A DNA stretch of 64,000 nucleotides, from positions 124,001 to 188,000 of the forward strand of contig CANMWA010000011.1 in assembly GCA_947501475.1 (NCBI GenBank), in the 5' to 3' direction. Source of the stretch: an uncultured Aquimarina sp. Its GTDB lineage: Bacteria > Bacteroidota > Bacteroidia > Flavobacteriales > Flavobacteriaceae. This document shows positions 34,601-41,795 of this stretch, piece after piece (position 1 is the first letter of the stretch; the number at the start of each line of letters is the position of its first letter). The translations under genes were made by a program, and so were the position numbers. A model generated the notes under the pieces. The model searched no databases. It was not told the origin of the DNA and saw only the letters and a program-made list of their open reading frames with translations.

Positions 34601-35062
34601 TTGCTCTCTAATATGTAACGCCTTTATACAATACTCCATCCCCAATTTATAATTTGATTTTCCCCAAACATAATAATATCCTATTTTATCATACGCAAAC
34701 GTCTTTTCTCTGGTGTATTTTGGCAAATACTTATCACATGTCTTTAATGTTTTTTGCGCATTATTGAATGATTTTTCATATTGTTTACTGCGCCAATAGC
34801 TCGTAGAAATCTTATTATAACACCTAGCCACGCGCTCCCAAGCTTTTGCTTTTTGATATACAGACAATGCTTTTTGAAAATATGCTACAGAACGATCATA
34901 TCTAGATTGCGTTAAAAGCGAATCTGCTTTTTTAAAATGCTCATAGGCAACCAAGGTATCTACTTGGGTTTGGGGGTAGGCGGTAATGATATTTGTCGTA
35001 AAAAATAGTAGTACTATAACTATTGGCTTCATCAATTTTTTGTACTTTTTTAAGTATGTCAT
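31673..35062 (-). CDS. TPR-CHAT membrane protein (caspase-like protease domain)
   Basis: A 1129-residue protein. An N-terminal signal/anchor (KPIVIVLLFFTTNIITAYPQ; ATG 35032 would be an alternative start just before it) is followed by about a dozen tetratricopeptide repeats with 40-42-residue spacing (EYDKALSYYQKSLKIRETKLG, HPDIAMSYIDIGNIY and so on, about 40-540), a helical linker, and a C-terminal CHAT domain with the catalytic pair His955 (HLALHGE) and Cys1002 (LSACNTG). A membrane helix (about 1103-1125) and RRR tail end the protein, so the TPR and CHAT parts should face the periplasm. CHAT domains are clan CD cysteine peptidases related to caspases and separase. It is divergent from a sigma/anti-sigma pair. 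Confidence 0.9.
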   Translation of the reverse strand: MTYLKKYKKLMKPIVIVLLFFTTNIITAYPQTQVDTLVAYEHFKKADSLLTQSRYDRSVAYFQKALSVYQKAKAWERVARCYNKISTSYWRSKQYEKSFNNAQKTLKTCDKYLPKYTREKTFAYDKIGYYYVWGKSNYKLGMEYCIKALHIREQIFSNDHPDIAMSYIDIGNIYFFKREYDKALSYYQKSLKIRETKLGVTHPGTGISYLSIGLSYYYNEEYDKALWYIKKSLSIIKENDDEKNIETLKTYQVIGLIYIKKGEYNKSLFYLEKYLFLLVNKYGKENYNIISALNLLGNVYKNKGQYVRALDYYHQAINVENNLSKEDRKKYPSIYNNIGVAYKYIGQYEMALNYLKKGLRSNLEVKGKNLPLIATNNNNIGNIYKLKGDFGQSLKYYSKALEIRTKIFDKNSPSLADTYADISKLYQAKKEYDKALNFCKKALTIRIKVFKENHPEIADSYTDLGDLNFDRKEYTASLNTYQKSLTIRLDVFGEHHPKVALSYNNIAKLYASQYNFKNALINYQKAIAANSIPDTQDQYFNYNTLLSTLSGQAKAHIALYHKSNDNQELQHAIDTYQQADTIINQIRQSFNNYQDKLTFAKTAKNIYQGAIKARLLQYQSDQDQKSLAQAFYYAEKSKANTLKELLAAANAKNFTGLPATILTLEKELRIDHAFNQSQIAKERSKKEINTARVTDLESRLFDTSRRQDSLTGVLEQNYPKYYQLKHANRILTIADIQQRLATQTTVVEFFTSDSSTYAFTVSKNTLAVQELTTPKLNKEIADFRQAIITKNTIDYKTQGYALYQKLITPIADQLQGEELIIIPDGPLWHLNFELLLTQNDASNNPQKLSYLLKKYAVTYVNSANLISTPSNSDQRFQQREECLAFSFTDSTQVTQTKSMRLATLRDTGDDLPGTREEIRAISNIIDGEYYFGSQAIEANFKKHASTYNILHLALHGEVDHERPENSRLYFTKSKDTIEDNLLYSHELFALDIPAELTVLSACNTGTGKIAKGEGIMSLGSAFQYAGTKSLLLSSWEVSDQTTPVLMRYFYTNLKEGMRKSKALQQAKLQYLQTADKNRTHPVYWGGFYLVGDSAPIQFSDDRWMYWGLGVLIVGVLLAGLFVYRRRTNE

Positions 35063-35190
35063 CTTATAGTGTATAGCAAAGAAACTAAAAATGTTACTTT
35101 TACCATCCTATAAAAGATACATCTAATTTTTATATTTTTAATTTATTTAACCCAATAGGATAACAAACTATCATTTTAGCACATTAACTT

Positions 35191-35772
35191 ATGAACAGTG
35201 CCGAGGATCAAAAAATTTTGAAAGGTATCGTTGCAGGAGACGAAAAGATCATTACTGCGTTTTATCAAAAAAATATGCGGTATATACGGCGGTATATCCT
35301 TCAAAATTTTGGAAACGAACAAGATGTACAAGATGTGTTTCAGGATACTTTGATACTTATCTATGAAAAACATAAAGCAGGTGAGTTAGTGTTACACTCG
35401 CCATTGCGCACCTATTTTTATGGGGTGAGTAAAAATATATGGAGAAACCGATTGCGAAAAAATAAAAGAATGGTCATCACCGAAGAAATTAATGAAGATG
35501 CAGAAATCATTGATCCCGAAGTGATCGAAGATATCGAAAACAAAGAACGCGAACATGTGTATCGCAAACATTTCTTAAAACTTAGTGGTACATGTCGCGA
35601 AGTACTCGGCTTACTGTTTGAAGGAAAAAGTATGAAAGAAATTGCAGAAATAACAGGATACTCTGAAGGCTATACCCGAAAGAAAAAATTTGATTGTAAG
35701 CAATCTCTTATGGATGTGATTGCAAAAGACCCTTTGTATAAAGAATTAACAGTAACCCCCGAAAAAGAATAA
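35191..35772 (+). CDS. ECF-type RNA polymerase sigma factor
   Basis: A 193-residue sigma-70 family regulator of the extracytoplasmic-function type: region 2 at about 17-90 (FYQKNMRYIRRYILQNFG, DVQDVFQDTLILIYEK, LRTYFYGVSKNIWRN) and region 4 at about 125-175 (GTCREVLGLLFEGKSMKE, IAEITGYSEGYTRKKKFDCK with the HTH). It redirects RNA polymerase to a dedicated promoter set. It starts 128 bases from the divergent TPR-CHAT gene and is followed after 5 bases by a single-pass membrane protein that is the likely anti-sigma factor. Target promoters are not visible. Confidence 0.9.
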   Translation: MNSAEDQKILKGIVAGDEKIITAFYQKNMRYIRRYILQNFGNEQDVQDVFQDTLILIYEKHKAGELVLHSPLRTYFYGVSKNIWRNRLRKNKRMVITEEINEDAEIIDPEVIEDIENKEREHVYRKHFLKLSGTCREVLGLLFEGKSMKEIAEITGYSEGYTRKKKFDCKQSLMDVIAKDPLYKELTVTPEKE

Positions 35773-35777
35773 CCGTT

Positions 35778-36515
35778 ATGGAAAATAATCCAGAAACTTT
35801 TGACACTATAGAAGGGTATATCAATAACCGATTATCTCAAGAAGAACGTGCTGCTTTTGAAAAAGAAATGATCGCCGATCCCGAACTACACCTAGAGGTC
35901 GAAAAGCATAGAGCCATCCATAAAACGCTAAGTAACAAAGATACCCTTGAGTTTAAAGAAAAACTGATTCATATCACCCAAAAAATCGAACAGCAAAATA
36001 AAACGACTACGGCTATGATATCTCCTGCCTTAAAAATAGCAGCTTCGATTATTATTATACTCGCCGTAGGAACATTGCTTTGGTATACGCTAAATAATCA
36101 AAACCAAACCCAAGACCTATATGCTACTTATTACACCCCTTTTACTACAGAAGATGTTACACGAGGTGAAATTGATAACGACTTTCAAAAAATAGTACAA
36201 AGCTATTCTAAAGGGAATTATCAAAAAGTAATCCCCACACTTGAAGAAATTATCAAAACCAATCGCCAAGAAGTATTAAAACTCTACCTGGCAAATAGCT
36301 ACCTTAACACAAATCAAGAAGAAAAAGCGATCACCTTGTTTGAAGGTATTCAAAAAAATAGTAGTTACTACGAGGTGGCTAGATGGTATTTATCACTCAC
36401 ATATATCAAATTAAATCAAACAAATACTGCAATCCCTGTATTAGAAGAGGTTATTGTATACGATGGGATTTATAAAAATAATGCCATACAACTAAAAAAG
36501 GCGTTATTGCATTAA
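35778..36515 (+). CDS. Anti-sigma-like single-pass membrane TPR protein
   Basis: A 245-residue protein. The cytoplasmic N-terminus (1-80) opens with DTIEGYINNRLSQEERAAFE, the pattern of the zinc-less anti-sigma domain found beside flavobacterial ECF genes. A single membrane helix spans about 82-104, and the periplasmic part (105-245) is TPR-like (YSKGNYQKVIPTLEEIIK, LYLANSYLNTNQEEKAITLF, WYLSLTYIKLNQTNTAIPVL). It starts 5 bases after the sigma gene stop, so the two are co-translated. The layout fits a factor that holds the sigma at the membrane and is released by a periplasmic signal; this role is inferred. Confidence 0.83.
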   Translation: MENNPETFDTIEGYINNRLSQEERAAFEKEMIADPELHLEVEKHRAIHKTLSNKDTLEFKEKLIHITQKIEQQNKTTTAMISPALKIAASIIIILAVGTLLWYTLNNQNQTQDLYATYYTPFTTEDVTRGEIDNDFQKIVQSYSKGNYQKVIPTLEEIIKTNRQEVLKLYLANSYLNTNQEEKAITLFEGIQKNSSYYEVARWYLSLTYIKLNQTNTAIPVLEEVIVYDGIYKNNAIQLKKALLH

Positions 36516-36751
36516 TATATTTCTTGCACTTTTATTTTTTTATCTTGAATCACTTTCAGTAATTCGACTATACTACATACTGTAAAACATATAAGATCAC
36601 TCTATTTGATGTAAATCTTCTTACTTCAAACTCACATATATTAAAATAAGTATCAAAATTATTGTAACATAATAAAATGTAATGACATACACTGATATAC
36701 CCCAGTAATACACATTGATAAAATAGTAAATAACTAAAAAGGGAATTAGAA

Positions 36752-37021
36752 ATGAATGTCATTAAACAAATCCAGCTCATAGAGCGAATCGATCAACTTA
36801 TCCACATGAAGGCAACCGGAAGCCCCATAGAGTTATGTAATAAATTAGAAATATCAAAAACCAAATTGTATCGAATTATACATGTGATGCGAAAATTAAA
36901 TGCCCCTGTAGTATACAATGTTGCCGAGCAGAGTTTTGTATATGAAGAAGCCGTAGGGTTTAAATTCGGATTTTTTCAGAAAGAACTATGCGCTAATGAA
37001 ATTAACCCGTTCATCGGGTAA
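36752..37021 (+). CDS. Small helix-turn-helix DNA-binding protein
   Basis: An 89-residue protein. Residues 8-55 are a wHTH/HTH_11-like domain: IERIDQLIHMKATGSPIELC, NKLEISKTKLYRIIHVMRKL, with ISKTKLYRII as recognition helix, followed by a short beta wing (APVVYNVAEQSFVYEE). The tail KFGFFQKELCANEINPFIG has no match I know. It stands alone, with no adjacent target gene; the sigma/anti-sigma pair lies 236 bases upstream on the same strand. Probably a small transcription regulator. Confidence 0.75.
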   Translation: MNVIKQIQLIERIDQLIHMKATGSPIELCNKLEISKTKLYRIIHVMRKLNAPVVYNVAEQSFVYEEAVGFKFGFFQKELCANEINPFIG

Positions 37022-37048
37022 TTTGCCCTAAAATCAGGAAGGAGGTAA

Positions 37049-37088
37049 AAGTCCGAAGCCAGAATAATTCTCTTCAAGCTTCGGACTT
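37049..37088. repeat. Inverted repeat at the edge of the heptad array
   Basis: AAGTCCGAAGC and its exact complement GCTTCGGACTT, 11-bp arms about 18 nt apart. The right arm is part of the first heptad units, so array and hairpin are linked; a hairpin here could end transcription of the HTH gene. Confidence 0.55.
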
Positions 37089-37199
37089 CCAACTTCAAAC
37101 TTCCGACTTCGGTCATCCGACTTCAAACTTCAAACCTCCGACTTCGGACTTCCAACTTCTGTCTTCCGTCTTCCAACTTCCGCCCTCCATCTTCTTACT
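37074..37199. repeat. Heptanucleotide tandem array, 17-18 units
   Basis: From 37081 the sequence divides without a gap into 17 units of exactly seven bases: TCGGACT, TCCAACT, TCAAACT, TCCGACT, TCGGTCA, TCCGACT, TCAAACT, TCAAACC, TCCGACT and so on to TCCATCT and TCTTACT. The consensus is TCCRACT. TCAAGCT at 37074 is a further unit. Units vary at positions 3-4 but keep the phase for 119 bases. The end of the array runs into the stop codon of the glutaryl-CoA dehydrogenase gene. Confidence 0.85.
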
Positions 37200-38373
37200 T
37201 AAACGCAGAGAACCCGGTAATATCCATCCCGGTAATTAACAAATGAATATCATGTGTACCTTCATAAGTGATTACACTCTCTAGGTTCATCATATGACGC
37301 ATAATACTATACTCACCAGTAATTCCCATTCCTCCCAGAATTTGTCGTGCTTCGCGGGCTATTTTTATCGCCATATCTACATTGTTACGTTTTGCCATCG
37401 AGATTTGAGCCGTGGTGGCTTTTCCTTCGTTACGCAACACTCCTAATCGCCAGGCTAGTAATTGTGCTTTGGTGATTTCGGTAACCATTTCGGCTAATTT
37501 TTTTTGCTGTAATTGGGTTGCCCCGATAGGTTTACCAAATTGTATTCGTTCTTTGGCATATCTAAGTGCTGTATCATAGCAATCCATCGCAGCACCAATA
37601 GCACCCCAAGCAATCCCATATCGTGCAGAATCCAAACATCCTAATGGCGCACCTAATCCACTCTTGCCAGGTAGTAGATTTTCTTTAGGTACTTTTACAT
37701 TGTCAAAGATTAACTCTCCTGTTGCCGATGCTCTTAGGGACCATTTATTATGCGTTTCGGGAGTTGTGAATCCTTCCATACCACGTTCTACTACTAATCC
37801 GTGAATTCTTCCTTCTTCGTTCTTAGCCCAAACTACTGCAATATCTGCAAATGGTGCGTTGGATATCCAAAGTTTGGCTCCGTTAAGCAAATAGTGGTCT
37901 CCTTTATCTTTAAAATTAGTAGTCATCCCTGCTGGATTTGATCCATGATCGGGTTCGGTAAGTCCAAAACATCCCATAAACTCGCCCGATGCTAATTTTG
38001 GTAAGTATTTTTTGCGTTGAGCTTCGTTACCATATTTCCAGATCGGATACATCACTAATGATGATTGTACCGAAGAGGTAGATCGCACTCCAGAATCACC
38101 ACGTTCGATCTCTTGCATAATCAATCCATAACTAATCTGATCTAATCCTGCTCCACCATATTCTTCGGGGATATATGGACCAAATGCCCCAATTTCTGCT
38201 AAACCTTTAATAATTTGATTCGGAAATTCTGCGCGTTGCGCATACTCTTCTATAATTGGCGATACTTCGCGTTTTACCCAACTACGGGCTGCATCACGAA
38301 CCAATTTATGCTCGTCAGAAAGTAATTCATCTAAATTGTAATAATCGGGAGCTTCGAAAAGATCTGGCTTCAT
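37195..38373 (-). CDS. gcdH: Glutaryl-CoA dehydrogenase-like acyl-CoA dehydrogenase
   Basis: A 392-residue flavoenzyme with the full acyl-CoA dehydrogenase architecture: helical N-domain, FGLTEPDHGSNPAGM (FAD/substrate loop), WISNAPFADIAVVWA and a C-domain with RQILGGMGITGEYSI and the catalytic base Glu371 in YEGTHDIHLLITG. The YEGTHDIH placing and the N-terminal AARSWVKREVSPIIEEYAQR match glutaryl-CoA dehydrogenases, which oxidise and decarboxylate glutaryl-CoA to crotonyl-CoA in lysine and tryptophan breakdown. Cytoplasmic, monocistronic. The stop codon lies in the last unit of the heptad array. Confidence 0.88.
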   Translation of the reverse strand: MKPDLFEAPDYYNLDELLSDEHKLVRDAARSWVKREVSPIIEEYAQRAEFPNQIIKGLAEIGAFGPYIPEEYGGAGLDQISYGLIMQEIERGDSGVRSTSSVQSSLVMYPIWKYGNEAQRKKYLPKLASGEFMGCFGLTEPDHGSNPAGMTTNFKDKGDHYLLNGAKLWISNAPFADIAVVWAKNEEGRIHGLVVERGMEGFTTPETHNKWSLRASATGELIFDNVKVPKENLLPGKSGLGAPLGCLDSARYGIAWGAIGAAMDCYDTALRYAKERIQFGKPIGATQLQQKKLAEMVTEITKAQLLAWRLGVLRNEGKATTAQISMAKRNNVDMAIKIAREARQILGGMGITGEYSIMRHMMNLESVITYEGTHDIHLLITGMDITGFSAFK

Positions 38374-38510
38374 TTGGTATATGTCTTTAAAGTATTATCA
38401 AAATTATCGCACTTATGCGCTTAACAAATGTAATTAATGGAAAAAGAGCAAGCAATTTTTTTCACATTTTTAAAAAAACATGAATAATACCAAATTTTCT
38501 ATAACCAAAA

Positions 38511-38534
38511 GAACCCACTCAAAAGAGTGGGTTC
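38511..38534. terminator. Rho-independent terminator
   Basis: Perfect 10-bp stem GAACCCACTC / GAGTGGGTTC with a 4-nt A loop, 27 bases after the stop of the LRR-like gene on the minus strand, with AT-rich sequence beyond. Confidence 0.75.
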
Positions 38535-38561
38535 AATACTATTGGATTATATGATTTTTAT

Positions 38562-40409
38562 TTAATTCACTAAGAACTTTTTGCTATTTATTTCTTTTCC
38601 GTTAGTGAATCTCACAAAGTACATTCCTTTTTCGAGTGGTTTTGTGAAAATAAGCTGTTGAAGACTCTCTTCAATACTTCCTTCTGTAACAACTTGCCCA
38701 TTAAAAGAAATCACCTGATATTTTGTTTTTTGTTCGGCTCCTTTGACGAATAACTCTCTTCCGTTAGAAGGGATAGGATAGATAGATACTATGGCCTCTG
38801 ACCTTGGTCCAATTAGCATATTACAATTATTGATTATAGCCGCTGTACTATTGGTGTTTTCTGTATTGTTATAAATACTTATTTGCCCTCCAACGGTATT
38901 TGCATTCTCCAATAAAAATAAAATCCCACATCCGTTCTGGAGATTTCTATTATCGCCAACTATAAGTCTATTTCCAACTGAAGTTAAGTTTGTTAGACCG
39001 TCTAAATTTTCTAACACCCTATTTCTTGATATTATCAAATCTGCGCCTAATGTAGTAAGTCCAGTTAATCCATTAAGGTTCATTAATGCAGCATTACTAG
39101 AAATTCTAACTACCGAACCATGCAATGATACCTCAGACAATCCATTAATATTTTGCAACAGTTGGTTACGATATAAAAATAGATTTCCTAAGTTTTTTAC
39201 ATTTTGTAGCACATCAAAATTGCTTATATTAGTATTATCTAGATAAAAGTCTCCATTAACTGCTTCTAAACTACTCAAGCCTTGTATATTAGATATTGCA
39301 CTATTAAGTACTTTAAAATCTCTCAATACTTTAATATTTGAAAAATCTCCAATATCTACAAGTTTATTATTATTAATAAGAAGAATACTGGTTAATTCTT
39401 GTAGACCAGCAAAGGCGTTCAATTGAATAAGTTCTTTATTCTCTCTAATATCAAGTGTTTCAATCTTAGTTAATTTGTCAAAACCACTTATTATAGTTAA
39501 AGCTTCATTACCCTGTATCTTAAGATCACCTGCAAGTTTTTCTAATCTACCCAGATTACTTAAATCAATTATATCTCTTGCTACTGTTTCTTTGATAGTT
39601 AAGTTTCCAGTGATTTCGCAATAATTAAACGCATCTATTTCTACTTGTGAACGTAATGTCAAATCGCCAGAATATATACCATTACAACTTAAACAGTTAT
39701 TTAAGATATCATCTATCGAACTTGTAGTAGGACCATTATTGTAGATAAGCTTCTCTCCGAATGGAGTTGAAGTTGTGTCAAGCAACATTTTTGTTATGCC
39801 ACATCCATTTTCTAATAAATTATTATCTCCAATTCTTAGAACTCCTAAAAGGCTGTTCATACCTGGTATATTATCTAATCCATTTAGATTTTTAAGAGAT
39901 TTATTACCTATGACCTCAATAAAAAATGCATTTTCAGAACAATTAGAAAGCCCATCTAGATTAATTAACGAATCGTTCCTTGTAATAAGGATTGTACCTG
40001 TATTTAATTGATTTATCCCATCTAGATTAATCAAAGATTTGTTTAAATTGATTGAAAGGTCTGCAGAAGTGAGGCTTGATAGGCCAATCAAATTGGTTAT
40101 CTCAGCGTTATTTTCTACAATTAGATTACCAGCTTCTCTCAAATTATTTAATCCCATAAGGTCATTTAGCATCAAATTATCTTTAATAACTAAATCAAAT
40201 TCTACTTTCTCAAGGCTTAAAAGACCTCCTAAATTTAGAATATCTCCTGATATAGATTCCTCTATAATAAGATTTCCTTGAACCTCGGAGTAATTAAAAG
40301 CATCAATATCTGCTTGAGTATTCAAAGTTAAATTACCATTATAAACCTGAGAAATACCAAGATTTATACAGAAAAGTAATGTCAAATAAAATAATGTGAT
40401 TTTTTTCAT
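38562..40409 (-). CDS. Secreted LRR/receptor-L-like repeat protein with T9SS sorting domain
   Basis: A 615-residue protein with signal peptide (KKITLFYLTLLFCINLGIS). Two homologous modules follow: 23-241 and 245-about 525, each opening with YxGxLTLxxQxxIDAFNYxE and closing with NGCGI...NNC. Within each are irregular leucine-rich repeats of about 22-25 residues (LxxLxGLxxLxxxxxLxIxxN), the pattern of receptor L-domain proteins in Bacteroidota. The last 75 residues (IYPIPSNGRELFV, KGMYFVRFTNGKEINSKKFLVN) are a type A T9SS sorting domain, so the protein is secreted or attached to the cell surface, likely for binding. The upstream sequence shares a long motif with the small exported gene at 40623. 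Confidence 0.88.
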   Translation of the reverse strand: MKKITLFYLTLLFCINLGISQVYNGNLTLNTQADIDAFNYSEVQGNLIIEESISGDILNLGGLLSLEKVEFDLVIKDNLMLNDLMGLNNLREAGNLIVENNAEITNLIGLSSLTSADLSINLNKSLINLDGINQLNTGTILITRNDSLINLDGLSNCSENAFFIEVIGNKSLKNLNGLDNIPGMNSLLGVLRIGDNNLLENGCGITKMLLDTTSTPFGEKLIYNNGPTTSSIDDILNNCLSCNGIYSGDLTLRSQVEIDAFNYCEITGNLTIKETVARDIIDLSNLGRLEKLAGDLKIQGNEALTIISGFDKLTKIETLDIRENKELIQLNAFAGLQELTSILLINNNKLVDIGDFSNIKVLRDFKVLNSAISNIQGLSSLEAVNGDFYLDNTNISNFDVLQNVKNLGNLFLYRNQLLQNINGLSEVSLHGSVVRISSNAALMNLNGLTGLTTLGADLIISRNRVLENLDGLTNLTSVGNRLIVGDNRNLQNGCGILFLLENANTVGGQISIYNNTENTNSTAAIINNCNMLIGPRSEAIVSIYPIPSNGRELFVKGAEQKTKYQVISFNGQVVTEGSIEESLQQLIFTKPLEKGMYFVRFTNGKEINSKKFLVN

Positions 40410-40461
40410 TTTTTCGATTTTAATTTCGAAGCAAAAATATTTATGAAGCTTATAATTGGTG

Positions 40462-40498
40462 TTGTCAAAAACTTATAATTTTTGCTAAAATTTTATAT
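40462..40498 (-). promoter_or_regulatory. Shared upstream element, copy 1 (LRR gene)
   Basis: TTGTCAAAAACTTAT(A)ATTT... matches the element at 40998-41035 over 37-38 bases with six transitions and one indel. It lies 52 bases upstream of the LRR gene. A TATTTTTG -7 box for that gene is at 40432-40439 on the minus strand, 26 bases from the TTTTTGAC core of the element. Confidence 0.6.
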
Positions 40499-40510
40499 TG
40501 GTAAAAAAGA

Positions 40511-40546
40511 AATCCCGAACAAATGCCTACCATTTTATTCGGGATT
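40511..40546 (-). terminator. Terminator of the small exported gene
   Basis: Arms AATCCCGAA and TTCGGGATT around about 18 nt; on the minus strand it is followed by TTCTTTTTT. Located 77 bases after the stop of the 95-residue exported protein. Confidence 0.75.
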
Positions 40547-40622
40547 CTAATCATAAAACAATAATATCTATAATCATGCTATATTCTAGCTTAAGATTAT
40601 AAATTGTTTTTGATATCAATCT

Positions 40623-40910
40623 TTATTGTATCGTAATACAACCGTCTTTAATTTCAATTTTATCATCATCATTAACGGTCACCCATCCACATTCTGTTTT
40701 AATTTCGGCTTTTTCGCTACCGCCTTGTATTGTTACCGATGATGTTTTACTGCTTCCAAACTCAACAGTTTTTGTAGAACCTGCTATTTTAACTTCAAAT
40801 TTATACGTTTTAGAGTCTTTATTATAATACCTAAGGTATACACTAGCATGTATAGAAAAGGTCGCTAACAATAAAAACACAGATAATGCAATTTGTTTTT
40901 TGTAATTCAT
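40623..40910 (-). CDS. Small exported protein of unknown function
   Basis: A 95-residue protein with signal peptide (NYKKQIALSVFLLLATFSIHA). The mature part is short, all-beta in appearance (VYLRYYNKDSKTYKFEVKI, STKTVEFGSSKTSSVTI, AEIKTECGWVTVNDDDKI, EIKDGCITIQ) with two Cys that could form one disulfide. No family recognised. It has its own terminator and a TAGCTTTG -7 box (40969-40976, minus strand), and shares the upstream element with the LRR-like T9SS gene next to it, so the two may be co-regulated. Confidence 0.72.
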   Translation of the reverse strand: MNYKKQIALSVFLLLATFSIHASVYLRYYNKDSKTYKFEVKIAGSTKTVEFGSSKTSSVTIQGGSEKAEIKTECGWVTVNDDDKIEIKDGCITIQ

Positions 40911-40997
40911 ATTTTATTTTTTTTATTTAAAACTTTTTCACCAAAAAAATTGATTACTTCTTTCTACACAAAGCTACTAAGGATATAAAAATAACAC

Positions 40998-41035
40998 TTG
41001 TCAAAAACTTATGATTTCTATCAAAATTCTTATAT
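40998..41035 (-). promoter_or_regulatory. Shared upstream element, copy 2 (small exported gene)
   Basis: Second copy of the 37-38-base element; TTGTCAAAAACTTAT is identical in the first 15 bases. It is 25 bases upstream of the TAGCTTTG box of the 40910 gene, almost the same spacing as in copy 1. The rest of the 461-base gap 40911-41371 is AT-rich with no gene. Confidence 0.6.
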
Positions 41036-41371
41036 CCATAGAAAACCTGGTAAAGATTTAAGCAGTATACCGGTTATTTTATAACATCAACTTATTACTT
41101 TTAACTTTATGTATCGATAGGTAAGAATGTTACCTTTTTTCTTACTTAATGTGTATGCGCAAGAAGTTGTTTTGGGTATAAATTCCGCAGTCTACATTTT
41201 TTTTCTACACAAATAAGAATTCTTTAACAATTATAAGTCTTACAAGTAAAAATGATATAAAATACTGTTTTACAGTGTTTTATATTATAAAAAAATACTT
41301 TAATTGGCTCTGGCACAATTATTCTAATACGATAAGCATAACAAAATGTAAATCTTAAAACAAAATTAACA

Positions 41372-41680
41372 ATGAAAAAATTATTTGTATTACCAGTATT
41401 AGCATTAGGGTTATTAGCAGGAACTCAAAATATCAACGCACAAGAAGTAGCTTCGGCAGAAACTACTGAAGTAGCTCCTGTTCAAGATAAATATATCGAC
41501 TTAGCTGTAGAAAACTTACCACAAACAGTTATTGATGCTGTTGCCAAAGATTTTGCCGGTGCAACAATCCAAAAAGCTGCTGCCAAAGAAGATGCTTCAG
41601 AATTTAAATTAGTATTGAAGCAAGGTGAAAAAGAAATGGAAGTTTTTTGTGACGCAGACGGAAAGTGGATCACTAAATAA
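41372..41680 (+). CDS. Exported PepSY-like small protein
   Basis: A 102-residue protein with signal peptide (KKLFVLPVLALGLLAGTQNINA) and a single PepSY/BLIP-like fold: NLPQTVIDAVAKDFAGATIQKA, then SEFKLVLKQGEKEMEVFCDADGKWI. Helix-strand-strand-strand order and the 'DADGKW' end are typical of the small PepSY-like (DUF2874) periplasmic proteins of Bacteroidota, thought to bind or inhibit other proteins. Monocistronic, followed by a terminator. Confidence 0.8.
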   Translation: MKKLFVLPVLALGLLAGTQNINAQEVASAETTEVAPVQDKYIDLAVENLPQTVIDAVAKDFAGATIQKAAAKEDASEFKLVLKQGEKEMEVFCDADGKWITK

Positions 41681-41757
41681 TGTATTACCAAACCAACCAA
41701 AAAATATGAGTTCTAGTCTATGATGCATAGATTAAACTCTGTAGAGTGATTGAATTA

Positions 41758-41791
41758 AGAAAGGAGAGTTTTAATACTTTCCTTTCTTTTT
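41758..41791 (+). terminator. Rho-independent terminator
   Basis: Stem AGAAAGGA with TCCTTTCT, then TTTT. It lies between the PepSY-like gene and the convergent trmN gene. Confidence 0.7.
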
Positions 41792-41795
41792 ATGA

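Noticed and set aside
31673..36515. Type III-E CRISPR/Craspase locus
   Set aside because: No gRAMP/Cas7-11, no repeats and no other cas genes; only the TPR-CHAT plus sigma/anti-sigma theme is shared.
37074..37199. Heptad array as a CRISPR
   Set aside because: Units are 7 bases, with no spacer/repeat alternation and no cas genes.
41310..41325. Sigma-54-like -24/-12 promoter (TGGCAC..TTC) upstream of the PepSY-like gene
   Set aside because: The -24 half matches, but the -12 dinucleotide GC is CT; chance match in AT-rich DNA.
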